A stretch of 64,000 bases of DNA from Clostridium sp. chh4-2. Lineage in GTDB: Bacteria > Bacillota > Clostridia > Lachnospirales > Lachnospiraceae. Positions 53,111 through 61,020 of this stretch are shown here, piece by piece. The first letter of the stretch is position 1. Every line of letters starts with the position of its first letter. The notes below the pieces were generated by a model. That model saw only the letters and a list, made by a program, of their open reading frames with translations, was not told the DNA's origin and made no database searches. A program made the translations under genes and the position numbers. Location: positions 110,315-174,314 of the forward strand of contig NZ_PKUU01000013.1 in the NCBI RefSeq assembly GCF_002899675.1. Direction: 5' to 3'.

Positions 53111-54661
53111 ATGAGTAATAAATCAATTGTGTGGGTCTTGATTGCTTTTGGGGTGTACTTGATCGGTATGATTATGATCGGTGCGGGATATGCAAAAAAG
53201 ACTAAAAATACGGAAGATTATTTTTTAGGAGGAAGAGGACTGAACGGCTGGGTTGCCGCTTTATCGGCCCAGGCTTCCGATATGAGCGGATGGCTGTTAA
53301 TGGGTCTGCCCGGCGCCATCTATCTGGCGGGAACGGGAGAATGCTGGATTGCCATCGGCCTTTTTATCGGTACGGTGTTTAACTGGACTCTGATATCTTC
53401 CAGGCTTAGAAGATATACGATTGAAGCCAATAATTCATTGACGCTTCCGGCTTATTTTGAAAACCGGTTTCGGGATAAATCAAAGATTCTCTTAACGGTT
53501 TCATCTGTATTTATCGTAATCTTTTTCCTGGTTTATACGGCATCCGCCCTGGCAGCGGGAGGCAAGCTGTTCAATGTGGTATTCGGCCTTGATTATCAGG
53601 TAGCGCTTACTATCGGAGCGATTGTTATTCTGGTTTATACGTTTTTAGGCGGTTTTATGGCTGTCTGTGTGACTGATTTTATTCAGGGAATGCTGATGTT
53701 ATGCGGACTGTTTTTGGTGCCGATTCTGGCGCTGATCATTGTTTCTCCTTCTAATCTGGTTGCTATGATCGGGGAGAGCGGCGTGACGGGAGGGACGGCT
53801 TCTTATCTGAATCTGTTCCAGAGCGGCGGTAAAAACCTGAGCGCGGTCAGCATTATCTCAAGCCTTGGATGGGGGCTGGGTTACTGCGGAATGCCTCATA
53901 TTCTGACAAGATTCATGGCTATCAGTTCTGAGAAGGAGTTGAGAAAATCCAGAGTGATCGGCATTGTGTGGGTTGCCATTTCATTGGGATTTGCCAGTGC
54001 GGTGGGCGTGATCGGCCGCGCATATCTGATGCCTGTAATTTTAGGAACAGAAGCTGCCGGTTCGGCTGAAAATGTATTTATTAAAATTATTATGAAATTA
54101 TTTACGGAAGATTTGGCCTTTCCTTTTATCGGAGGCATTTTCCTCTGCGGTATTTTAGCTGCGATTATGTCAACGGCTGATTCCCAGCTGCTTGTTACGG
54201 CGGCCTCTGTGTCTGAAGACATCTATAAGGGAGTGGTAAATCCAAAGGCGGAAGATTCAAAAGTGCTTACGTTAAGCCGTTTTACGGTTATCATCGTGGC
54301 TGTGCTCGCTTATTTTATCGCATTGAACCCGAACAACAGCATTATGGGGCTGGTGTCAAATGCATGGGCAGGTTTTGGAGCGGCGTTTGGCCCGCTGGTG
54401 CTTTTATCCCTGTTTTGGAAACGCTGCAACCGGGCAGGTGCAATTGCCGGTATGGTCAGCGGCGGTCTGACTGTAATCATCTGGGATTACATACCTCTTG
54501 TCAACGGATCGACTCTTGGTACTGCGACAGGATTGTATTCTTTGGTAGTTGGTTTCGCCATCAGCTGCGCGGTGATTGCGGTTGTAAGTCTGGCGACGAA
54601 GGAGCCGTCTGAGGAGATTCAGGCGGAATTTGAGAGAGTAAAAGAATTTAAAGAAATATAG
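53111..54661 (+). CDS. putP: Sodium/proline symporter
   Basis: 516 residues, about 13 membrane helices of the SSS family. NTEDYFLGGRGLNGWVAALS, SAQASDMSGWLLMGLPGA and RFMAISSEKELRKSR are the segments expected of PutP. SD 'aggaggaaccagt'. Imports proline with sodium. Monocistronic, ended by the strong terminator at 54685. Confidence 0.93.
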   Translation: MSNKSIVWVLIAFGVYLIGMIMIGAGYAKKTKNTEDYFLGGRGLNGWVAALSAQASDMSGWLLMGLPGAIYLAGTGECWIAIGLFIGTVFNWTLISSRLRRYTIEANNSLTLPAYFENRFRDKSKILLTVSSVFIVIFFLVYTASALAAGGKLFNVVFGLDYQVALTIGAIVILVYTFLGGFMAVCVTDFIQGMLMLCGLFLVPILALIIVSPSNLVAMIGESGVTGGTASYLNLFQSGGKNLSAVSIISSLGWGLGYCGMPHILTRFMAISSEKELRKSRVIGIVWVAISLGFASAVGVIGRAYLMPVILGTEAAGSAENVFIKIIMKLFTEDLAFPFIGGIFLCGILAAIMSTADSQLLVTAASVSEDIYKGVVNPKAEDSKVLTLSRFTVIIVAVLAYFIALNPNNSIMGLVSNAWAGFGAAFGPLVLLSLFWKRCNRAGAIAGMVSGGLTVIIWDYIPLVNGSTLGTATGLYSLVVGFAISCAVIAVVSLATKEPSEEIQAEFERVKEFKEI

Positions 54662-54684
54662 ATGATGTGTTGCTGATCGTTTAG

Positions 54685-54717
54685 AATGCTGTGCGTTTAT
54701 CCGCACAGCATTTTTTT
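54685..54717. terminator. Bidirectional terminator between putP and lysR
   Basis: AATGCTGTGCG (54685-54695) pairs with CGCACAGCATT (54702-54712), followed by a T run. It overlaps the last codons of the convergent lysR. Confidence 0.9.
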
Positions 54718-55584
54718 GAAGTTTTCTGTTGCAATGGACAGGGGGGCATCCGGTTTGCTGATCAGGCAGATTTCCCGTTTGGGAAGCGTTTCTTTTAGGT
54801 TTATCTGGAACAGGGAGTTATCTGTCAGATAGTTGTCTGCAAAGGTTTCGGGGACGAAGCCGATGCCTAGCCCGTTTAGCACCATAGGAACGATCAGATC
54901 GGAAGTGGCCAGTTCGATATCTGGCCTCAGTTCCAGATGATGATCGGCAAACAGCTGGTTTAAATAATCCCGGGTGACGGTGCCGTTTCCCATGCAGACC
55001 AGCGGATAGGAAAGCAGCTCTTTCAGTGAAACAAGGCGGCCCTTCAGCTCTTTATAATCGTTATTTGCCACAATGATGTCAGTAAAGCCGGACAGGTGCG
55101 TGACGTCCAGCTCCGGATTCTGATCTCCCTTTGGCATCACGAGGACGGCAACATCCAGAGTTCCGGACCGGATTGCATTGATTGTTTCCGGGGTGTTGGA
55201 ATTGGAGATTCTGAGATGTATCTGAGGAAATGTTTTTCTGTAGCGGACTAAATAAGGGATCAGATAATTGTGGAGTGTGGTTTCGCTGGCTCCGATGGAG
55301 AGCGTTCCTGTGGACAGTTCCTTTAAGGCGTTTAAGCGTTCTTCCGCTTCCATTAAATGTTCATAGGCCGCGGAGACATGGTCAAAAAGTATCTTTGCTT
55401 CCGGGGTCAGCGTGACCCCTTTTTGGGAACGGAGAAATAAGGTGCAGCCCAATTCCCGCTCTAAAAGCTGAATTGCATGGGTTACCGTTGGCTGGGTCAC
55501 ATAGAGGGACTTGGCGGCAGCGGTGATATTTTTATGTTTAGCTACAAAATAGAAGGTGCGGTATAGCTCGAAATTGACGGCCAT
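54697..55584 (-). CDS. LysR-family transcriptional regulator
   Basis: 295 residues. HTH: YRTFYFVAKHKNITAAAKSL, VTQPTVTHAIQLLEREL; effector domain 90-290 with IGASETTLHNYLIPYL. SD in 'agaaaggaataatc'. Divergent from the MATE exporter with a palindrome in between, so the exporter is the likeliest target; the convergent putP is the alternative. Confidence 0.92.
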   Translation of the reverse strand: MAVNFELYRTFYFVAKHKNITAAAKSLYVTQPTVTHAIQLLERELGCTLFLRSQKGVTLTPEAKILFDHVSAAYEHLMEAEERLNALKELSTGTLSIGASETTLHNYLIPYLVRYRKTFPQIHLRISNSNTPETINAIRSGTLDVAVLVMPKGDQNPELDVTHLSGFTDIIVANNDYKELKGRLVSLKELLSYPLVCMGNGTVTRDYLNQLFADHHLELRPDIELATSDLIVPMVLNGLGIGFVPETFADNYLTDNSLFQINLKETLPKREICLISKPDAPLSIATENFKKMLCG

Positions 55585-55624
55585 GATTATTCCTTTCTGT
55601 AATTCATGAAAATATCAGTTACTG

Positions 55625-55686
55625 TTCACAGTCCCGGCGGCCGATGTCGTTCGTTTGGGTTTGGGAAGTTTTGCAGGGACTGTGAA
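55625..55686. repeat. TTCACAG hairpin, second copy
   Basis: TTCACAGTCCC (55625-55635) pairs with GGGACTGTGAA (55676-55686), loop ~40 nt. The ends TTCACAG and CTGTGAATNGCAGC are shared with the hairpin at 31466-31543. Confidence 0.6.
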
Positions 55687-55762
55687 TGGCAGCAAATATC
55701 ATCGATAATATCTATGGAGTATATAGAAACCATTGATTTTATTTATTGATTGATTCATAGTA

Positions 55763-55779
55763 TAATCCATTTCGGATTA
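55763..55779. promoter_or_regulatory. Palindrome, candidate LysR operator
   Basis: TAATCC-atttc-GGATTA, 17 bp, overlapping the promoter-like TATAAT at 55761 in the lysR/MATE divergent region. Confidence 0.45.
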
Positions 55780-55792
55780 AAAAGCAATTAAG

Positions 55793-55923
55793 GATTAAAT
55801 GCCGCCTATGGCGGCGAAAGAGAGGGCAGAGTGAAAGAAGGGACATTCTTTCACTCGCAGAGTTTGGATAAAAAGCAGTCCAAACTCCCAGATTAAATGC
55901 CGCCTATGGCGGCGAAAGAGAGG
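55793..55923 (+). repeat. Two 33-bp direct repeats in the MATE leader
   Basis: gattaaatgccgcctatgg... (33 bp, containing GCCGCC-tat-GGCGGC and ending gaaagagagg) occurs at 55793-55825 and exactly again at 55891-55923. Between them are two hairpins, AGTGAAAGAA/TTCTTTCACT and AGTTTGGA/TCCAAACT. The second repeat supplies the SD for the MATE gene; the first carries an unused SD-like gagagg. Confidence 0.85.
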
Positions 55924-55928
55924 AAAGT

Positions 55929-57341
55929 ATGATAAAGGATCTTACGGAGGGAAATCCTCAAAGAGTGTTGTGGCAATTTACCATTCCAATGTTTGTCAGC
56001 GTCATTTTCCAGCAGCTTTACAACATCGCAGACAGCGTCATCGCAGGAAAATTTGCGGGCGAGGACGCGCTGGCGGCAGTAGGGGCATCTTATCCGATCA
56101 CCATGATTTTCATGGCGGTAGCGGTGGGAAGCAATATCGGCTGTTCGGTGGTGATTTCCCAGTTGTTCGGGGCAAAGCAGTATAAGCAGATGAAAACAGC
56201 GGTTTTTACCACGCTGATTGCCTCTTTAGTTCTCTCAGCAGCGCTTTCTGTGGCAGGGCTTTTGGGCAGCAGAAGCTTGATGATTATGGTTAACACGCCG
56301 GGGAACATATTTGCGGATGGAGACTTGTATCTTAGAATCTATATCGGAGGATTCCTGTTCCTGTTTTTATATAACGTGGCCACCGGTATCTTCACGTCGT
56401 TGGGGGATTCCAAAACTCCCCTCTATTTTCTGATCGGTTCTTCTATAGGAAATATCGTGCTGGATACCTTATTTGTGGCCGTATTTCACTGGGGAGTGGC
56501 CGGTGTGGCCTGGGCTACTTTTGCAGCGCAGGGAGCGGCGTGTGTGCTGGCGCTCGTCACTTTAGGAAGTCGGTTAAAAATGGTGAAAACGGAGGGAGAA
56601 GTGCCTAAGTTTTCCTTTATGATGCTGAAAAAGATCAGCTTGATCGCAGTTCCCAGCATTTTGCAGCAGAGTTTCATATCTGTTGGAAATATTTTCGTAC
56701 AGAGTCTTGTTAATTCCTGCGGCTCTTCTGTGATCGCAGGATATTCTGCGGCAACGAAGCTGAATACATTTACCATTACCAGCTTTACTACGCTTGGAAA
56801 CGGTATTTCCAGTTTTACCGCTCAGAATATGGGAGCCGGATGTTACGACCGGGTGAAGAAGGGGCTGGGAGCCGGAATGAAGCTGGCATTTACGATTGCA
56901 GTTCCGTTTTTTGCGGCATTTTTCCTGTTCAGCAGAGGGATGCTGGGATTATTTATGAATCGGGACAGTGAGCTGGCCATGGAGACAGGGGCCGCGTTTT
57001 TGAAAATTGTTTCGCCGTTTTATTTTATTATTTCCATAAAACTGTTGGCGGATGGTGTGCTGAGAGGATCGGAATCCATGAAAGAGTTTATGATCGCCAC
57101 CTTCAGCGATCTGATTTTAAGGGTGATTCTGGCCTATGTTCTGATGATTCCGTTTGGGACCAATGGAATCTGGATGTCCTGGCCGATCGGATGGGTGATC
57201 GGAACCGTTCTGTCATTTGGCTTCTATAAAAAGGGAAGATGGATGAGAAAAAGCATGGTTGCAATTGAAGGGAAAAGTGATACTATAGTAGTATCGAATG
57301 AAAAGAGAGGAAACTATGCTGAAAGTATTAGGACGGAATGA
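55929..57341 (+). CDS. MATE-family efflux transporter
   Basis: 470 residues with 12 membrane helices in two MatE halves. The N-terminal LTEGNPQRVLWQFTIPMF and QQLYNIADSVIAGKFAGEDA are canonical; ATGIFTSLGDSKTPLYF is the conserved mid-segment. Cation-driven exporter of drugs or metabolites. Under a structured leader and probably controlled by the divergent LysR. The 3' end overlaps the next gene's start region by 26 bp. Confidence 0.93.
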   Translation: MIKDLTEGNPQRVLWQFTIPMFVSVIFQQLYNIADSVIAGKFAGEDALAAVGASYPITMIFMAVAVGSNIGCSVVISQLFGAKQYKQMKTAVFTTLIASLVLSAALSVAGLLGSRSLMIMVNTPGNIFADGDLYLRIYIGGFLFLFLYNVATGIFTSLGDSKTPLYFLIGSSIGNIVLDTLFVAVFHWGVAGVAWATFAAQGAACVLALVTLGSRLKMVKTEGEVPKFSFMMLKKISLIAVPSILQQSFISVGNIFVQSLVNSCGSSVIAGYSAATKLNTFTITSFTTLGNGISSFTAQNMGAGCYDRVKKGLGAGMKLAFTIAVPFFAAFFLFSRGMLGLFMNRDSELAMETGAAFLKIVSPFYFIISIKLLADGVLRGSESMKEFMIATFSDLILRVILAYVLMIPFGTNGIWMSWPIGWVIGTVLSFGFYKKGRWMRKSMVAIEGKSDTIVVSNEKRGNYAESIRTE

Positions 57342-58191
57342 TAAGTGCTGGTGTGGCAGCGGGAAAAAATATAAAATCTGCCATGCGGAATTTGATGAGA
57401 AGATTAAGGAATATAAGAGACAGGGACATATCGTGCCGTCTCACCGCATCATTAAGACAAAAGAACAGATTGACGGAATCCGGGAAAGCGGAAAAGTCAA
57501 TATTGCGGTGCTGGATTATGTGGCACAGAATATAAAGCCGGGAATGTCTACAGAAGAGATCGACCGGATGGTGTATGAAAAGACCACGGAGCTTGGAGGA
57601 ATTCCGGCGCCCCTTAATTTTGAAGGATTTCCGAAAAGCGTCTGTACCTCGATCAATAATCAGGTGTGTCACGGGATTCCGTCGGAAGAGGACATATTGG
57701 AAGAGGGGGATATCGTCAATGTGGACGTTTCCACCATTTATAAAGGATATTTTTCAGATTCGTCCAGAATGTTCTGTATCGGAGAAGTTCATCCGGAGTT
57801 GAAGAAGCTGGTGGATGTGACGAAGGAATGTGTGGAATTAGGATTAAAGGAAGTAAAGCCATGGGGATTTCTGGGCGATATGGGCCAGGCGGTCCATGAA
57901 CATGCGGTGAAAAACGGATATTCTGTGGTAGCGGATATCGGAGGCCACGGTGTCGGGCTGGAATTCCATGAGGAACCTTATGTGAGCTATGTGACGCCCA
58001 GAGGCACGGAGATGCTTATGGTTCCCGGAATGGTATTCACCATTGAACCGATGGTGAATATGGGGACGGATGAGGTGTTTGTGGACGATGACAATGGCTG
58101 GATTGTATATACGGAAGACGGCTCCATGTCCGCGCAGTGGGAAGTGACTGTGGCGGTTACGGAAGATGGATATGAGATCTTAGCTTATTAA
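57316..58191 (+). CDS. map: Type I methionine aminopeptidase with N-terminal SEC-C zinc motif
   Basis: 291 residues from ATG 57316 (SD 'gaaaagagaggaaact'). Residues 5-20 NDKCWCGSGKKYKICH form a SEC-C zinc-binding motif as in SecA. The catalytic domain has NVDVSTIYKGYFSD (two metal Asp), GHGVGLEFHEEPY (His), VFTIEPMV (Glu) and SAQWEVTV (Glu). It removes the initiator methionine; the SEC-C extension probably aids ribosome docking (inference). Known form in Clostridia, usually beside the short housekeeping enzyme elsewhere. Confidence 0.93.
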   Translation: MLKVLGRNDKCWCGSGKKYKICHAEFDEKIKEYKRQGHIVPSHRIIKTKEQIDGIRESGKVNIAVLDYVAQNIKPGMSTEEIDRMVYEKTTELGGIPAPLNFEGFPKSVCTSINNQVCHGIPSEEDILEEGDIVNVDVSTIYKGYFSDSSRMFCIGEVHPELKKLVDVTKECVELGLKEVKPWGFLGDMGQAVHEHAVKNGYSVVADIGGHGVGLEFHEEPYVSYVTPRGTEMLMVPGMVFTIEPMVNMGTDEVFVDDDNGWIVYTEDGSMSAQWEVTVAVTEDGYEILAY

Positions 58192-58258
58192 GTGACAATT
58201 CGCAGGCGGACTTGACAGAGAAACTCTGTAATTGAGGCACTTACGTGAGGGTGAAATG

Positions 58259-58573
58259 ATGTTTGAATCCGTAAATTTTAAATCTGGGAAAGTGCGGTTT
58301 TGTTCCGGATGTATGGATGATGAAGATATACTGCGAGTCAAGTTTCCGGAAAATTATATATTAGATTTGGGCTGGTATGGTAACTCTAACGGCTTTATCA
58401 TATATATTATCCGGGATATGGAATGGGCTGTTCCTGTTGTTGAATATCAGTTTTTTGATGACAAACTTGCTGAGACAGCATTATGTTTAGCAGTCGGTCG
58501 AATAGAGAAAGAGGCTGCCTGTTCCAAGCCGTATTATGGGGCACTTTGGGAAACGGAAAAAATTGTGCTGTAA
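58259..58573 (+). CDS. Hypothetical protein
   Basis: 104 residues, start chosen at ATG 58259 after 'gagggtgaaatg' (58256 also possible). No signal peptide or membrane helix. Not recognised. The composition (acidic, aromatic; FCSGCMDDEDIL, WYGNSNGFIIYIIRDMEW) resembles small immunity or DUF proteins of polymorphic-toxin loci, but no toxin is adjacent. Confidence 0.55.
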   Translation: MFESVNFKSGKVRFCSGCMDDEDILRVKFPENYILDLGWYGNSNGFIIYIIRDMEWAVPVVEYQFFDDKLAETALCLAVGRIEKEAACSKPYYGALWETEKIVL

Positions 58574-58618
58574 AAATTCTAAGCTGCAGTTGAGTGGAAT
58601 TAAAGTAGGGAATACCAG

Positions 58619-59011
58619 ATGAAGGAAAAGAAACATTCACATTTTGAGATTTTGAAAAATCCTTATGATCCGGAAAATACAGAGTCCTTAGAGGTCATAT
58701 ACCAAAAATATATCGATGACCCGGAAGCAATAGTAGAAATTAATGGGATGAAATTTTATAAAATAATTCAGTTATTTCAACTCCAAACGAATAAAATAAT
58801 ATCGGTTGCGGCTTTGGATTCAGGATTAAAGTTACGAATGAAAGATACTCTTGTTGATGAAAAGAAGAATTGTTTTACAATCAATGGTTTTGAAATGCTG
58901 CATTTCCGTTCAGATATATTTCCAGAATGGTACTTGAAACTTACATTTGTTTCAATTATTGGTGAGATTGAAAATATCGGTGAATATTTAGCTCTATATG
59001 ATAAAACGTAA
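58619..59011 (+). CDS. Hypothetical protein
   Basis: 130 residues with a weak SD (tagggaatacc). Not recognised. Mixed alpha/beta pattern, lysine-rich, lower GC than neighbours, suggesting transfer together with the preceding unknown gene. Possible repeat element immediately after the stop. Confidence 0.55.
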   Translation: MKEKKHSHFEILKNPYDPENTESLEVIYQKYIDDPEAIVEINGMKFYKIIQLFQLQTNKIISVAALDSGLKLRMKDTLVDEKKNCFTINGFEMLHFRSDIFPEWYLKLTFVSIIGEIENIGEYLALYDKT

Positions 59012-59051
59012 CCGTTCCGCCTTCCGATATCTGCGCCGGCTGAACGGTTAC
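59008..59051. repeat. GTAASCGTTC hairpin repeat, copy 2
   Basis: GTAACCGTTC (59008-59017) and GAACGGTTAC (59042-59051) form a perfect 10-bp stem. The loop cgccttccgatatctgcgcc matches the 39905-39958 copy closely. No T tract, so not an ordinary terminator. Confidence 0.75.
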
Positions 59052-59079
59052 ATTATCGTTGCCAGGTTGAGCAATATGC

Positions 59080-59108
59080 TTGCAAAACAGAATAAATTTT
59101 GATATACT
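59080..59108 (+). promoter_or_regulatory. Promoter of the queuosine-salvage operon
   Basis: TTGCAA (59080-59085), 17-bp spacer, TATACT (59103-59108). A start near 59115 puts the whole preQ1 aptamer in the leader. Confidence 0.6.
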
Positions 59109-59141
59109 TTCTCTGCATTGAAAATCAGGGCAATGCTCTGG

Positions 59142-59178
59142 ACTGGTTCGAAAACTTCCCAGTATAAAAAACTAAGGA
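59142..59178 (+). ncRNA. PreQ1-I riboswitch aptamer
   Basis: P1 ACTGG (59142-59146) pairs with CCAGT (59159-59163). The loop GGTTC-gaaaactt-C follows the class I pattern. The A-rich tail ATAAAAAACTAAGGA (59164-59178) matches the conserved preQ1-I tail that closes the pseudoknot. It senses preQ1 and should reduce expression of the genes downstream through the terminator at 59284. The placement before queK-queT-queL strongly supports it. Confidence 0.93.
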
Positions 59179-59283
59179 TTGAAACGCAAAAATCAGTCTA
59201 TGTATGCAGAAAGTATTTTGCCTACATAGTATTTTGTGTATGCAGAAAAATAGGTGGCCGGAGAAATACGGCGTGCTTGATTG

Positions 59284-59311
59284 CCGCATCCTTAGAGGAT
59301 GCGGTTTTTTT
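59284..59311 (+). terminator. Riboswitch-controlled terminator
   Basis: CCGCATCC (59284-59291), loop ttaga, GGATGCGG (59297-59304), then seven T. It lies ~105 nt after the aptamer, a long expression platform with an extra CTATGTA/TACATAG stem between, so how the aptamer reaches it is not obvious. Confidence 0.85.
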
Positions 59312-59455
59312 ATATCAACTATGTTAAGCATAATACCGATAAACGGCCCGCCTCAGGCGGAGAATCCTGTACATGGAATTCTTGCCTGCTGCTTTTCTTT
59401 TCTTAATTATGGGCAGAAATGTCCGTCAGAATGAAGATGAAAAGGAGAGACAACA

Positions 59456-60445
59456 ATGCAAAAAAGAAAGATAATAATTGACTGTGACCCCGGAATCGAC
59501 GATAGCCTGGCTCTTATGCTGGCTTTGTCTTCAGCGGAACTGGACGTAGTAGGAATCACTACGGTTTGCGGTAACGTGCCGCCGGATATAGGGGCGGTAA
59601 ATGCTTTGAAAATATTGGAATTTATGGACAGGACAGATATTCCGGTATACTGCGGTGAAGAAAAGCCTTTAGCCAGGGAATATGTGAGCGCGCAGGATAC
59701 ACATGGAATGGACGGACTGGGAGAATCCGGTTTGAAGCTTGAAGCAGAAAAGGAATGGAAAATGGGAGCGGTGGATTTCATTTTGGAGACTCTTCAAAAT
59801 GAGGAAAATTTATCCATCATCGCCATCGGGCCTTTGACCAACGTTGCCAAGGCGCTTATGAAAGATCCGGCGGCATTTGAACGGCTGGATACGTTTGTTT
59901 CCATGGGAGGAAGTTATAAGAGCCATGGCAATTGCTCGCCGGTGGCGGAATACAACTACTGGTGTGATCCCCATGCGGCCGGTTATGTTTATGAAAAACT
60001 GGGAAAAAAGATTCATATGATCGGTCTGGATGTGACCCGAAAGATTGTATTAACACCTAATATATTGGAATATATGAAGGTTCTGGATAAAAGAACCGGA
60101 GAGCTGGTCGAATCGATAACCCGTTTTTATTTTGATTTCCATTGGAAATATGAGCGTGTAATCGGTTGTGTGATCAATGATCCTTTGGCGGTGGTCTATT
60201 TTATCAACCCTGATATATGCGGAGGATTTGACAGTTACACGGCAGTGGAAACCGAAGGGATGTGTATCGGACAGACTGTGGTGGATGCTATGGATTTCTG
60301 GCATAAGGGTCCCAACAGCCGCATATTGACTGAGGTGGATGAAAAAGAGTTTATGACCATGTTTCTGAGCCGGGTCTTTAAAGGAAAAGATGAAGAAATA
60401 CGGCGGGTACTGGATCAGATCATGGTGACAGGAGGTGGCCTGTGA
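59456..60445 (+). CDS. queK: Nucleoside hydrolase, queuosine hydrolase QueK
   Basis: 329 residues, inosine-uridine-type nucleoside hydrolase fold. The N-terminal DCDPGIDDSLALM is the calcium-binding DxDxGxDD motif; IAIGPLTNVAKAL and EYNYWCDPHAAGYV are further active-site segments. In Clostridioides difficile the equivalent gene with queT and queL hydrolyses queuosine to free queuine. The preQ1 riboswitch and the two genes behind it support the same role here. SD 'aaaaggagagacaac'. Confidence 0.88.
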   Translation: MQKRKIIIDCDPGIDDSLALMLALSSAELDVVGITTVCGNVPPDIGAVNALKILEFMDRTDIPVYCGEEKPLAREYVSAQDTHGMDGLGESGLKLEAEKEWKMGAVDFILETLQNEENLSIIAIGPLTNVAKALMKDPAAFERLDTFVSMGGSYKSHGNCSPVAEYNYWCDPHAAGYVYEKLGKKIHMIGLDVTRKIVLTPNILEYMKVLDKRTGELVESITRFYFDFHWKYERVIGCVINDPLAVVYFINPDICGGFDSYTAVETEGMCIGQTVVDAMDFWHKGPNSRILTEVDEKEFMTMFLSRVFKGKDEEIRRVLDQIMVTGGGL

Positions 60446-61020
60446 TGAAAAAAAGCCGTGTTATGCAGTTATCGGTTGGGGCATTTTGCATTGCGCTCAA
60501 CATCATTGGAGCTTATATTGCCCTTTGTATGAAACTCCCGGTGTACTTGGACAGCATTGGAACAATTCTGGCCGGAGCCCTTCTGGGTCCCTGGTATGGC
60601 ATGGCTGTAGCGGCCGGAGGGGCATTTATCAGCGGGATTACTTCTGATGTGTACGCCCTTTATTTCATGCCGTCCGGGATGATTACAGGAATGATGGCAG
60701 GACTGCTGTTTAAGACATCCGCATTTCGCGGAATGAAGATGCCGTTTGGAACAGCAGCCATTACTTTGCCCGGAACGATGGTGAGTTCGGTTATTTCTGC
60801 TTATGTTTTTGGAGGTGTCACCTCTTCCGGCTCTTCGATTATTGTCCAGGGCCTGAAGCATCTGGGCTGCAATCTGGTGGTGAGCGCATTTGTGGTACAG
60901 ATTGTGACGGAATATGCGGACCGGTTTATTTCGGCGGCCCTTGTGTTAGTATTTCTGTCCTGCATGACAAGCGACATGAAGGCTTATTTGAGAGGAGGGC
61001 GTTCCCGTGGAACGGTATAA
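60445..61020 (+). CDS. queT: ECF transporter S component, queuine-type (QueT-like)
   Basis: 191 residues with about six hydrophobic helices (GAFCIALNIIGAYIALCMKL, LAGALLGPWYGMAVAAGGAF). The N-terminal helix pattern and size fit an ECF substrate-binding (S) subunit, which would join the shared EcfAAT module encoded elsewhere. In the gut-bacterial salvage locus this partner takes up queuine. The start overlaps the queK stop (TGATG), with SD 'aggaggtggcc'. Specificity is inferred from neighbours. Confidence 0.8.
   Translation: MKKSRVMQLSVGAFCIALNIIGAYIALCMKLPVYLDSIGTILAGALLGPWYGMAVAAGGAFISGITSDVYALYFMPSGMITGMMAGLLFKTSAFRGMKMPFGTAAITLPGTMVSSVISAYVFGGVTSSGSSIIVQGLKHLGCNLVVSAFVVQIVTEYADRFISAALVLVFLSCMTSDMKAYLRGGRSRGTV

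Noticed and set aside
59118..59327. 69-codon frame over the queuosine operon leader
   Set aside because: It covers the preQ1 aptamer and terminator; the RNA explanation is far stronger.
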